From assembly GCF_014282275.1 (NCBI RefSeq), contig NZ_VFIA01000002.1, positions 1-64,000 of the forward strand: a stretch of 64,000 bases of DNA, written 5' to 3'. This stretch comes from Spirosoma utsteinense (lineage in GTDB: Bacteria > Bacteroidota > Bacteroidia > Cytophagales > Spirosomataceae). The notes beneath the pieces are model-generated. The model worked only from the letters and a program-made list of their open reading frames with translations. It was not told the origin of the DNA and did not search any database. Shown here one piece after another: positions 35,001-41,709 of the stretch. The translations under genes were made by a program, and so were the position numbers. Positions within the stretch are counted from its first letter, which is position 1; every line of letters starts with the position of its first letter.

Positions 35001-35828
35001 TGTTATCACGTCGATCAACCCGGCGGGATACTGCTGTTCACTATCGGCTGTCTCGGCCAGATACTGTAAGACGACATAAGGCAGGAACACGCGGCTTATG
35101 TGCTTTTGATCGATAAAATTCAGTAACCGTCCTGCATCCAGCCGGTACGAATCGTCGATCAGGTAGAGCGTTCCTCCACTCAGCAGGGGAACAAAGATCT
35201 CCTGAAATGAGGCATCGAAGCTCAGATGGCAAAACTGAAGCGTATTCAGAGCGGGGGCCGCTTCTGAATGCGCCAGTTGCCACCGTAGCAGGTTAGTTAG
35301 CCCTTTATGGCCCAGGCAGACCCCTTTAGGCTTGCCGGTGGAGCCGGACGTATAGAGCACACAGGCCGTTTCGCTCTGATGGGTGACGGATTGGTATGGA
35401 AACGAATAGCCGTTCTCCGACAGGGTTACCCACAGACCCAGCGATTCGAAGGTAAGCAGGTCGACTTCCGTTGTGAGGCAGGTTGTAACACCCGAATCGG
35501 TCACCAGTTGCTGCAGTCGCTGGGTGGGGTAAGTTGGGTCGAGTGGCAAGTAGGCTTTCCCCGCCTTCAGGATAGCCAGCATACCAATGACCATCTCGAT
35601 ACTACGGGTAGCACTCAGGCCGATCAGCTCCTGATCGGACGCGTAGTGGAGCAGTGTCTGGCAAAGCACATCGGCGCGTTCATCCAACTCCCGATATGTG
35701 ATCTGCCGGTCGCCGAAAACGACAGCCGTACGGTCCTGGTGAGTCAGAACAGCCTGCTCAACCAGGTGATGGACCAGCCATGGAGTAACACTTGCCGATT
35801 CTGAATCAGCATCAGGGAGAATGAGCAT
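29100..35828 (-). CDS. Hybrid NRPS-PKS, A-PCP-KS-AT-ACP-aminotransferase
   Basis: A 2242-residue hybrid. Adenylation domain ~15-510 (Thr-Ser-Gly-Ser-Thr-Gly at 160-165; no condensation domain before it, so a loading module). PCP with Ser558. Ketosynthase ~617-1045 with Cys787, His923 and His962 all present. Acyltransferase ~1140-1430 with Gly-His-Ser (Ser1240) and His-Ala-Phe-His at 1336-1339, the malonyl-CoA signature. ACP with Gly-Leu-Asp-Ser (Ser1567). An Ala/Pro-rich linker (~1610-1710) leads to a class III PLP aminotransferase (~1780-2200, Lys2020). No ketoreductase is present, so the beta-keto group should become beta-amino, as in mycosubtilin MycA and iturin ItuA. The hand-read adenylation code is D-A-Q-F-I-G-V-I-W-K, substrate unknown. 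It lies 32 bp after the Wzz-like gene. Confidence 0.95.
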   Translation of the reverse strand: MLILPDADSESASVTPWLVHHLVEQAVLTHQDRTAVVFGDRQITYRELDERADVLCQTLLHYASDQELIGLSATRSIEMVIGMLAILKAGKAYLPLDPTYPTQRLQQLVTDSGVTTCLTTEVDLLTFESLGLWVTLSENGYSFPYQSVTHQSETACVLYTSGSTGKPKGVCLGHKGLTNLLRWQLAHSEAAPALNTLQFCHLSFDASFQEIFVPLLSGGTLYLIDDSYRLDAGRLLNFIDQKHISRVFLPYVVLQYLAETADSEQQYPAGLIDVITGGELLKITPQIARFFEALTNCTLMNVYGPTEASIWVTENKLKGNALNWPSIPTIGKPIADIDVFMLDENGQLVADGLVGELCISGVCLASGYLNQPELTAEKFSRYAHQQLGPVDMYRTGDLARYLPDGSIEFQGRKDDQVKIRGNRVELGEIEVALAQQPGVQQAVVIAREDVVGSKTLIAYVITTPDTEISTLRTAIEQLLPDFMIPAHFIRMDEFPKTSSGKVDRKALPAPERRRPDAAVPYRKPRTALEKTITGVWASLLQLDRVGVDDNFFELGGNSLLAQKTVAALKQHHYTLPITRLYQHPTAAGIARYMEPQGAAPSTRSSAGPNRVEAAGADVAVIGMAGRFPGANTIDELWDVLKAGKETTRFFATHELDTSIPDRVKNDPLYVAARGVIDHADQFDALFFGITPKLAELMDPQQRVFLEIAWEALEQTGYLPQHYSGRVGVFAGCGNNTYYLNNVLGNQHLVDQVGEFQVMTVNEKDYIASRTAYQLNLKGPAVSVYSACSTSLLAITQAVQSIRSGQCEVALAGGASITVPVNSGHLYQEGAMLSKDGHCRSFDADAQGTVFSDGAGVVLLKNAEAARRDGDTVYAVIKGIGVNNDGGGKGSFTAPNADGQAGAISMAIADAGVDPATITYVEAHGTATPVGDPIEVDGLISAFGEQTERQFCALGSVKSNMGHLTQAAGVVGFIKTTLALHHRQIPPSLGFNTPNPAIDFANSPFFVNTTLIDWASKPESLRRAGVSSFGVGGTNVHVVLEECRADQLKPDSASVDRAALQPRPVQLLTWSAKTAKSRDAYGSQLADVLTQPRDLNLADVAFTLQTTRVDFSHRRFAVAATATELVEQLRLTTAVPASRSLPDEVVFMFPGQGAQYLNMGRTFYENEAVFRQAVDDCSEQLLPHLNVDIRQVIYPETATSEAEQWLRNTRYTQPALFVTSYAMARLWMSWGIEPTIFCGHSIGEFVAAHLAGVFSLSDALALIAARGRMVSEQARGSMLSVRMDVGVIETMLPPTLSVAAINSYSLCVVAGPDEHIADFVRLLDEQEIPNRLLLTSHAFHSAMMDPIVGLFETLVAGVTLNRPQKPIVSTVTGAYLTDAQATDPHYWAKHLRSTVRFADALNTLFELENPLLLDVGPGGVTATLARQQASGRPLTILASLVKHEGQSADYTALMKTAGQLWMAGLAPDWNAFYAGQNRSIVSLPSYAFDRKRCWVDPVHPVAPVYSDPQTLMAAPLPVPTIIETQSTPVPMRNDLLVDKIKDILEDASGIEMDGVTPDMSFLEIGLDSLLLTQVALTVKREFGLPITFRQLTGDFATPGQLAVYLDQHLPADVYQPVAVPAPVATPAPAVHTPVAPTPVVASTPAPQMMASPDGDSALGLIAQQLQLLGRQLAILQGVAPAAPSPVAPAAIPQPVAAKPAAAPAPKAAPALSVRPDLSPEEEAELKKPFGATARIDRQAMGLSAEQHDFLKQLTQAYNQKTKGSKTYAQENRPHMADPRVVSGFRPLTKEIVYPLVMNRSKGSRLWDIDGNEYIDVLNGFGSNMFGYQPDLIKQALHEQVENGFEVGPQHELAGEVSRLVCELTGADRSALCSTGSEAVLGAMRVARTVTGRSLIVAFSGSYHGIVDEVLIRGTKKLKSYPAAPGIMPESVQNMLILDYGTDESLKIIRERANELAAVLVEPVQSRRPEFVPIEFLREVRAITAASGTALIFDEIITGFRMHPGGTQALFGIKADLASYGKVVGAGLPIGVIAGKREFMDALDGGFWQYGDDSVPEVGVTYFAGTFVRHPLALAAARASLQYMKDTGPGLQQGLTTRTNRLADAMNAVIDRRNLPFHVVHYGSLWKIKFNQDVPYNELLFTLMREKGIHIWDGFPCFMTEAHTDVDMDRVVAVFTDSIDALIDAGFYAGSKPETPKKPVADMIVSENRPPVAGARLGRDLDGNAAWFMPNPDQPGKYLQVELN

Positions 35829-35860
35829 AGACGTACGTTATTTCAATTCTACTTACTCAT

Positions 35861-38053
35861 TTACAGAGCGTTACGCTGAACTTGAAACGACCGATCCGGA
35901 TTACTGGAGGCTTGTTTGGCATCGGCCCGACCTGGCATGTCGATGTAGTTTTCTTCGACCCGGTTCAGCACGGTTAAAATGGGCTGCTTCGTTACGCGTA
36001 CATACAGAGAGAGCAACTGCTTTTCGATCCGACTCCAGGGGCTGTTGGCCGATACGACCAGCAGCGACATAGCACTGTTTTTGAGCAGATAGACTGGTAT
36101 CTGGTTGTTGACAAGCGCCGGCAGTTCCAGCATGATACGGTCATACTGGGTAGCTTCGAAACCCTGTTCAGCATCGATAAGGTACTCGACACTCGTCACG
36201 TTCATGAAATCGGGCCGTACCGTATACGGAAAATAGGTAACGCCGTTCTTTAACTCGCGCTGTTCTTTACCCGTTTGGCGCGGGTAGCAGCAGGCTACCT
36301 GTAGGTTGGCGTCACTGTAAAGTTTATTCAGTCCATCGACAACCCAGCTTTTTCCCTGCTTACTTCTGATGCTGAACACAGTGATGACAGGCGGGTACAC
36401 TTTGGTTGTTATCTGCGCAATTTCAATATTGATGGCATTGACGAGTTGCTCGAACATGCTTTGGGCCCCCAGCGTTGCTTTCGAAAAAACACCGGGTTTC
36501 GTCACGGTTGGAAATACGGCCGCAATCGGCATACCGATCATTGACTCCCCCTGCTCCGGCGAATGAATACCTTTATCCAACCAGAAGCGCAATGCCGTCA
36601 GCAGCAGCGCCAGAAATAGACCAACGCCCAGGGCCACAATAATCAGTTGGGTCCGTTTGGAACCCTTGGGTACCAATGGAAAATCAGGAGCGTCCAGCAC
36701 TTCCAGCGTACCGCCAACAGCCACATCCTGACGACGGGTGCGTGATTGATCTACGCTCTGAAGCAGCGCCAGATATTCTTTCTCGGCCACGCCCAGCTCC
36801 CGGTTAAGTTGCCGCAACTGCGACCCCAGGGGGCCATACGCATTTGTCTTTGCCTGATAATCGGACATCCGCTTCTGGTATAGTTTCAGCCGGGCCGATG
36901 ACTCTTCGTATTCCAGGTTTTTAGCCAGCAGATCGGTACTGATGGTTTGTTGCGGAACGGATTCGGCGGAGTTAGTAGCCGCATCGTATTTCTGAGCGCT
37001 AACTTTAAGATCCTCGGACAGTTGCGCTACCGTGGCCTGTAGCCGGACAAGCACATTTTTTGGCTGTCCGTAAGCCCGGGCATTAGCTAGTTTATTTTCG
37101 GCATCCGTCAACCGTTTCTGTTTTTCGCCGATATCGTTGTTTGCCGCCCGTACCCCACCTTGCTGCCCCATACGTTGCGTGAGCGCATCCACAGCCGCTT
37201 TGGCCGCATTCCGCCGGCCAAGTTCCTGGTTATACTCACCATTCAGCGCTTCCCGCGAACTGGCTACGGTTCGGGCTTCTTCATCATAATCGAGCACCTT
37301 GTTCCGGATACTGAAAGCTCTGAGGTTTCCTTCGGCACGATCGAGCGCTTCCTTGGCCTTTTTAAGCTTGATTTCGTAATAGCCGACAACAGAATTCGTT
37401 TCCGACGTTTTAAACAAAGAATACCGCTTGTTAAGGATGTCGATCGCGTACGTGAGCGTTTGCTGTGTCACCGCCGGATCGTCGGATTCGTACTCCATGA
37501 GCAGGACGTCGTTGGTGTTCTTCCGGGCGGTTGCCTGTAGGTTGGCCCCGATCCGCTGAATCGAATAATACGTATTCGACGTGAGGAGCAGTTTTTTGAT
37601 GGGGTTGTCGCTCTGTGTTTTCGACAGGCTGTCCAGTGTCCGACGCAGGCTAACAGGATCATCGCCATGTTCGATCAACTGCAACCGGAGATCGAGCGGC
37701 ACTTCCTTTTCAAGTTGTTCAAAACCCGCTGTTCCAAGCACCAGGCTATCCGGCTGCTGTAGACGCAGGTGGTCGGTCAGCAGGCTTATACCCACCTGAA
37801 GCAGCGTTTCCTTTGAATTCAGTGTAGTCAGCAGGTTATCAAACGCGCTGGACGACCGGTCGGGAAGGTTTCCCTGTCGATCAGACATCAACGAGTAACC
37901 AGACGCCAGGCCTGTGTATAAGGTAGCCTCTGACTTATATACGCTCGGCTCGTTCCGGGTCATATACAGAGCCACTCCTGCTGTTACACAGGGAAAAAGA
38001 ATGAACCAGATCAGATTCTGTTTCAGCAGGCGTAGAAATGCGTCGAGTGTCAT
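35861..38053 (-). CDS. Wzz/Wzc-like polysaccharide chain-length protein with degenerate kinase-like domain
   Basis: A 730-residue inner-membrane protein. It has a Wzz domain with a first helix at ~12-30, a long periplasmic coiled-coil region (~200-450, GNVR-like), a second helix at ~468-488, and a cytoplasmic domain placed like the BY-kinase of Wzc. In that domain the P-loop is reduced (Ser-Ile-Arg-Ser-Lys-Gln-Gly-Lys-Ser). The Walker B strand reads Tyr-Asp-Arg-Ile-Met-Leu-Glu-Leu-Pro, without the usual Asp-Thr-Pro-Pro, and there is no C-terminal tyrosine cluster. It probably sets chain length and bridges to the outer membrane without normal autophosphorylation (inference). It lies 10 bp after the TolC-like gene and 32 bp before the NRPS-PKS gene. 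Confidence 0.85.
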   Translation of the reverse strand: MTLDAFLRLLKQNLIWFILFPCVTAGVALYMTRNEPSVYKSEATLYTGLASGYSLMSDRQGNLPDRSSSAFDNLLTTLNSKETLLQVGISLLTDHLRLQQPDSLVLGTAGFEQLEKEVPLDLRLQLIEHGDDPVSLRRTLDSLSKTQSDNPIKKLLLTSNTYYSIQRIGANLQATARKNTNDVLLMEYESDDPAVTQQTLTYAIDILNKRYSLFKTSETNSVVGYYEIKLKKAKEALDRAEGNLRAFSIRNKVLDYDEEARTVASSREALNGEYNQELGRRNAAKAAVDALTQRMGQQGGVRAANNDIGEKQKRLTDAENKLANARAYGQPKNVLVRLQATVAQLSEDLKVSAQKYDAATNSAESVPQQTISTDLLAKNLEYEESSARLKLYQKRMSDYQAKTNAYGPLGSQLRQLNRELGVAEKEYLALLQSVDQSRTRRQDVAVGGTLEVLDAPDFPLVPKGSKRTQLIIVALGVGLFLALLLTALRFWLDKGIHSPEQGESMIGMPIAAVFPTVTKPGVFSKATLGAQSMFEQLVNAINIEIAQITTKVYPPVITVFSIRSKQGKSWVVDGLNKLYSDANLQVACCYPRQTGKEQRELKNGVTYFPYTVRPDFMNVTSVEYLIDAEQGFEATQYDRIMLELPALVNNQIPVYLLKNSAMSLLVVSANSPWSRIEKQLLSLYVRVTKQPILTVLNRVEENYIDMPGRADAKQASSNPDRSFQVQRNAL

Positions 38054-38063
38054 AGCGATTCAA

Positions 38064-38891
38064 TTAATTTCGTTTCAACCGTTGGATAGGAACGCCAACC
38101 ATCGTTTCGAAGTAGTGAACATTCTTGAGAAAATCTCCTTTCACCTGCTCAGAAGTGGTCTTGGTTTCCACATAGCGGTTAGTCGCATTAGCCAGGATAT
38201 CGGCGCTGATACGCCCTTTTTGAAGTTCTACTTCAGCAATCCGGTACGCTGCCAGCGAAGCCTGTTCATCGATCAACCGGAGTTTCAGAACCTGCTGTGC
38301 CGTAATCATATCCTGGTAAATGGTAATTAGCTCGCGCTTCAACTGTAACTCGATCGTTTCTTTCTGAACAATCGAAGCCTGGTAGTTCGAATAAGCCTGC
38401 CGTACCAGATGTTTCCGTCCGAAGAGGTCAAAGAGTGATATGCGTAAATCGACGCCCACGCGGTAGCCATTAGCGAGCTGCCCGATGGATTCCCGGCCCG
38501 ATGGTATTGTTGCACTCGTTGCTAAAAGGGTTTGATTACCACCCGAGTAGTTGGCAAAACCAGATATGTTCTGAAGAATCTGAACCTTGGAAACCGCATA
38601 GGCCGAATTCAGCGAATTAGTGATTTCATTCTGGTATTTGATCAGCGGAGAGTGCAAAATAGCCACTTTCATCACCTCGTCGAAGGGCATCAGCTGAACG
38701 GCTATGTCCTGGTCAATATCCAGATAAAGTGTGTCGTCGGCCAGGCCGGACGAAGCCCCAAACGAAACGAGCCGTCGCGCCCCTACAGCCTGCGCAGAAC
38801 AATCTATGTTCGAGAACAATCCAAACAGGACAAGTAGAATAATATGATAAAATGAAGCACCAGGTAAAGGCCGGTAAACGTGAAGTTTCAT
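38064..38891 (-). CDS. Short TolC/outer-membrane-efflux-like protein
   Basis: A 275-residue exported protein. The signal sequence ends near Cys-Ser-Ala-Gln, and long amphipathic helices rich in Gln, Lys and Glu follow, in the manner of the TolC/OEP family (Val-Leu-Lys-Leu-Arg-Leu-Ile-Asp-Glu-Gln, then a Gly-Arg-Ile-Ser turn and a second long helix). Ordinary TolC proteins have ~430-480 residues in two repeats. This one has about one repeat, so it may assemble with more subunits or form a partial channel. It is the first gene of the operon with the Wzz-like and NRPS-PKS genes. No Wza-type (SLBB) exporter is in the window, so it is a candidate outer-membrane partner for EPS or for the peptide product. 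Confidence 0.75.
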   Translation of the reverse strand: MKLHVYRPLPGASFYHIILLVLFGLFSNIDCSAQAVGARRLVSFGASSGLADDTLYLDIDQDIAVQLMPFDEVMKVAILHSPLIKYQNEITNSLNSAYAVSKVQILQNISGFANYSGGNQTLLATSATIPSGRESIGQLANGYRVGVDLRISLFDLFGRKHLVRQAYSNYQASIVQKETIELQLKRELITIYQDMITAQQVLKLRLIDEQASLAAYRIAEVELQKGRISADILANATNRYVETKTTSEQVKGDFLKNVHYFETMVGVPIQRLKRN

Positions 38892-38997
38892 ATGCGAACT
38901 TGTGTTACTGAAGGATGTATGCTACAGACGCTTAAAGACAGTAGCCGACAATTTACATATTTATCAAACTGGAAATATAAAAATACTATGTTTCTAA

Positions 38998-39025
38998 TAA
39001 ATCTAATTATTTAACTTAAAGCAAA
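38998..39025 (-). promoter_or_regulatory. Candidate promoter of the TolC-Wzz-NRPS/PKS operon
   Basis: Read on the minus strand, TTTG (39025-39022) and TAGATTTA (39005-38998; 7 of 8 matches to TAnnTTTG) are 16 bp apart. This resembles the Bacteroidota -33/-7 pair, though the spacing is a little short. The leader would be ~100 nt. Found by eye only. Confidence 0.25.
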
Positions 39026-39504
39026 CTTCACTACTGCTTGCTTAACCATGTGTACCATTATACCTTATGACTGTTGTTGTACTTTTTAGTCACGCAACAG
39101 ATTGTAACCAATTGATCGTAGGTAAATTTATCTTGACTATGGGCTAGCCTAACTACAGAGGGAAGTAGGGCCTACGGGGGGAAGCACATGAATCAACATT
39201 GCCCAAAGGCCTTTCCAATACAGCCCTACGGGGTTGCAATCCAGTCCTGTTATCTGGCGGAGATAGTTGCCTGGAAACGGCCGGAGCGTGCCCATCCAAT
39301 TACAACACGGGTTTTAGAAACCCACAGAATTACTTCTTGTCACAGATGAATGGCAATTCAGGCTAAGGAGGTATGGAAGCTTGAGCAAGTCAAAGTAAGG
39401 TATGTCGACTCGAATGACAAGCCTAAATTAATTATAGGGTAGGTATACTTTGAACAAGTGGAAAAACCCGCCGGGGAAGCAGGAACATCGAATACCCTCA
39501 TCGG
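39026..39504 (-). other. Intergenic region with a GC-richer block and small hairpins
   Basis: No gene is visible here. An AT-rich part (to ~39130) gives way to a GC-richer block (~39140-39350). That block holds the palindrome AAAGGCCTTT (39205-39214), the inverted pair GTAGGGC/GCCCTAC (39165-39171 and 39223-39229) and the hairpin GGGTTT-TAG-AAACCC (39309-39323). A perfect Shine-Dalgarno-like TAAGGAGGT lies at 39364-39372 but is followed by no real ORF. The block could be a structured RNA or a decayed gene. Confidence 0.35.
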
Positions 39505-40617
39505 TTAAAAGCCCATCTTCACTTCATGACGCTCGCCCGAAACCGTTTGTTCTTCCAGATTGAAAATGTCGGCAAGGGTCATTGGCTCATCCGTACGATG
39601 TTCTCTGCCGAGGTGCATCAGCAGATCATTGGCCTTGGGAGCGGCCAGTTTACCGAACGCGTAATCAACCATCAGGCGGCCTTTTCGCAGCAGTGCTTTA
39701 TCCAGAAGATGCTTGCTGGCATTGAAGGTAGCAATGACCTGAATGTGCATACAGTCGGCAAGGAGTCCGTCTGTCAGGTTCAGAATGTTTGAAACGCTGT
39801 TGGTATCACCCCCGGCATCCCGCGACTGGAGGATACGTTCGGCGTCTTCGATGATGAGTACCGAATCTTTGTTATCGAGCAGAAACGGAATAATTTCGGG
39901 TGACGTCAGGTAGTTGGTCATGTAAGGCGGCAGAATAAGCATATCCTTCTTGACCAGCGAGCTGAGGTACTTAATATAGGTTGTCTTACCGGTTCCCGGT
40001 TCGCCATGCAACAGAATGAGGCCTTTGCTCTTGGGCTGAGCCAATAACGCCGTCAGTCGTTCATGAACGGGCAAAAAGTCTTCATTATAATGCAGGCTGA
40101 GGTTAATATCGGGCGGAAGAATTTCGACACGCTCCGTATGAAGACCACCCAACCCACTCTGGATCAGGTAAATATGGGTCTGATTATCCTCATGAACATA
40201 CTTGTGGGCCTGTAAACTGTCGAGGAGCTGTTTTACTGATGACTCATCGCGGTAGTAGCCGTAAAGCCGAAAAAACCGTTCACCAACGAACTCCGCTTTG
40301 AGTAGAACGCCCTCTTCATGCTGGTAAATGCGCTCAACCGTATGCCATCCCTCTTCCATGACCCGGGTCGACTGGTTGACCACCTGAAAACCACGGCTAT
40401 CGAGCAGTTCGCGCGCCGATAGTTTAAAATCGTCACTAAAATGCAGGTAGTTGGGATAACTGCCGAAAGCCTGAACAAAGTGCGGAGCCAGCGGAAACTC
40501 GCGATCAAGGTCGCTGGGGATGTATAGATTTTGAATAGTTTGTTGATTAGGCATGCGACTGTCGGCCGTCAGATAGCGAAACATGTCGTCCTTCGAAATC
40601 TCGTCGTAGGGTTTCAA
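39505..40617 (-). CDS. AAA-family ATPase (BCS1/proteasomal-ATPase-like)
   Basis: A 370-residue cytoplasmic ATPase. The N-terminal ~180 residues have no recognised domain. The AAA module has Walker A Gly-Glu-Pro-Gly-Thr-Gly-Lys-Thr-Thr near residue 205, Walker B Val-Leu-Ile-Ile-Glu-Asp-Ala-Glu, a sensor-1 region (Val-Ile-Ala-Thr-Phe-Asn-Ala) and Arg-Lys-Gly-Arg consistent with the arginine-finger area. It resembles AAA proteins found widely in Bacteroidota without a settled role; remodelling of a protein partner is likely. It lies upstream of, but 612 bp away from, the TolC-like gene, and is probably not part of that operon. Confidence 0.87.
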   Translation of the reverse strand: MKPYDEISKDDMFRYLTADSRMPNQQTIQNLYIPSDLDREFPLAPHFVQAFGSYPNYLHFSDDFKLSARELLDSRGFQVVNQSTRVMEEGWHTVERIYQHEEGVLLKAEFVGERFFRLYGYYRDESSVKQLLDSLQAHKYVHEDNQTHIYLIQSGLGGLHTERVEILPPDINLSLHYNEDFLPVHERLTALLAQPKSKGLILLHGEPGTGKTTYIKYLSSLVKKDMLILPPYMTNYLTSPEIIPFLLDNKDSVLIIEDAERILQSRDAGGDTNSVSNILNLTDGLLADCMHIQVIATFNASKHLLDKALLRKGRLMVDYAFGKLAAPKANDLLMHLGREHRTDEPMTLADIFNLEEQTVSGERHEVKMGF

Positions 40618-40709
40618 TGGGGCGTTGGATTACGTTTCTGCGGGACCAAGTTACCCAGAAAACCGTTAAATGACTAAACACATAAGGAGTAATAAACCCT
40701 ATACTCTAC

Positions 40710-41627
40710 TTAGTAAGTAAACTTCAGAATGTTGGGCGAGAACCGGAACATAACTTCATGTACGCTCTGCTGAAAGTAAAGGCCAGCAGCCGGGTTTTCG
40801 GGTGTTTTGGAGTTGAAGGTGTAGCCCAGCCGGATTGCCTTTGTCAGTTGGTACTCGGCCAGTGCCTGTACATAATTCGTTTGAACCAGACCAGGACTGT
40901 TCTGCCGGTAGGAGACACCCAGTCCAAACTGCTCGTTGAACCACACGCGGGCATTTAAATCGACACCCACCGGCCGGTTGGCGATCTTTGATATCAGTAT
41001 CGATGGAATCAGCACGGCGTTATCGCTTACTTCGACTGTTGTTCCCACCTGTACCATCACCGGCCGAACGCTCCTATATACAAACTGGCCCGTCAGATCC
41101 AGTGTTTGTCCCGTTGTTTCGGGTGCCGAAATACCAGCGAACAGCCGGTCTGACTGGTAATATACGCCCAATCCAAAGCTGGCAATAGCCCGGTTCAGGC
41201 TCGATGCACTGGCAAAATCGTAGAGTGGGACGACACTCACCCCTCCCTGAACGCCAATAGACAGTTTTGCCAAGGCGGGTAAGTTAAAGCGATAAGCTAC
41301 GCTGCCATACACGCCCGTTGCGGCAAACAAACCCATCCGGTCGTTCAGTGCCTGAAAACCCAGCCCAACCCGCCCGTTGGCAATAGCCCCGTCGGCCGAA
41401 ACGCTCTGCGTTACCGGTGCATTGCGCAGGCTTACCCATTTACGCCGGAAGGAGGCTGTCAGGTGAAACGACTCCCGGCTACCCGCCGTAGCCGGATTGA
41501 TGCTCAATGGATTGACCAGATACTGTGAGTAAAGTACTTCTTTCTGCGCCTGAGCGGCCTGAATGGAGAAAAAAGACAGTAGCAGGCCCACCAGAAGAGC
41601 CTGATAATTTTGGAGAAGAGCGGGCAT
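40710..41627 (-). CDS. PorP/SprF-family outer-membrane protein (T9SS-associated)
   Basis: A 305-residue beta-barrel protein with a signal peptide (ending Gln-Ala-Ala-Gln-Ala-Gln) and the PorP/SprF opening: Ser-Gln-Tyr-Leu-Val-Asn-Pro-Leu-Ser-Ile-Asn-Pro-Ala-Thr-Ala-Gly-Ser. Family members sit in the outer membrane and help secrete or anchor type B (CHU_C) cargo, as SprF does for SprB in Flavobacterium. It is the last gene of a block with an OmpA/TPR protein, a second SprF-like protein and the giant adhesin, all on the minus strand. Confidence 0.93.
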   Translation of the reverse strand: MPALLQNYQALLVGLLLSFFSIQAAQAQKEVLYSQYLVNPLSINPATAGSRESFHLTASFRRKWVSLRNAPVTQSVSADGAIANGRVGLGFQALNDRMGLFAATGVYGSVAYRFNLPALAKLSIGVQGGVSVVPLYDFASASSLNRAIASFGLGVYYQSDRLFAGISAPETTGQTLDLTGQFVYRSVRPVMVQVGTTVEVSDNAVLIPSILISKIANRPVGVDLNARVWFNEQFGLGVSYRQNSPGLVQTNYVQALAEYQLTKAIRLGYTFNSKTPENPAAGLYFQQSVHEVMFRFSPNILKFTY

Positions 41628-41709
41628 AGGCGTTGATGATAAACCGTCAAATGTCGGTCTTTCAAACTGAAAACGTATCGTTTACTTAGGTAGTGTTCGG
41701 AAAAGAGGC

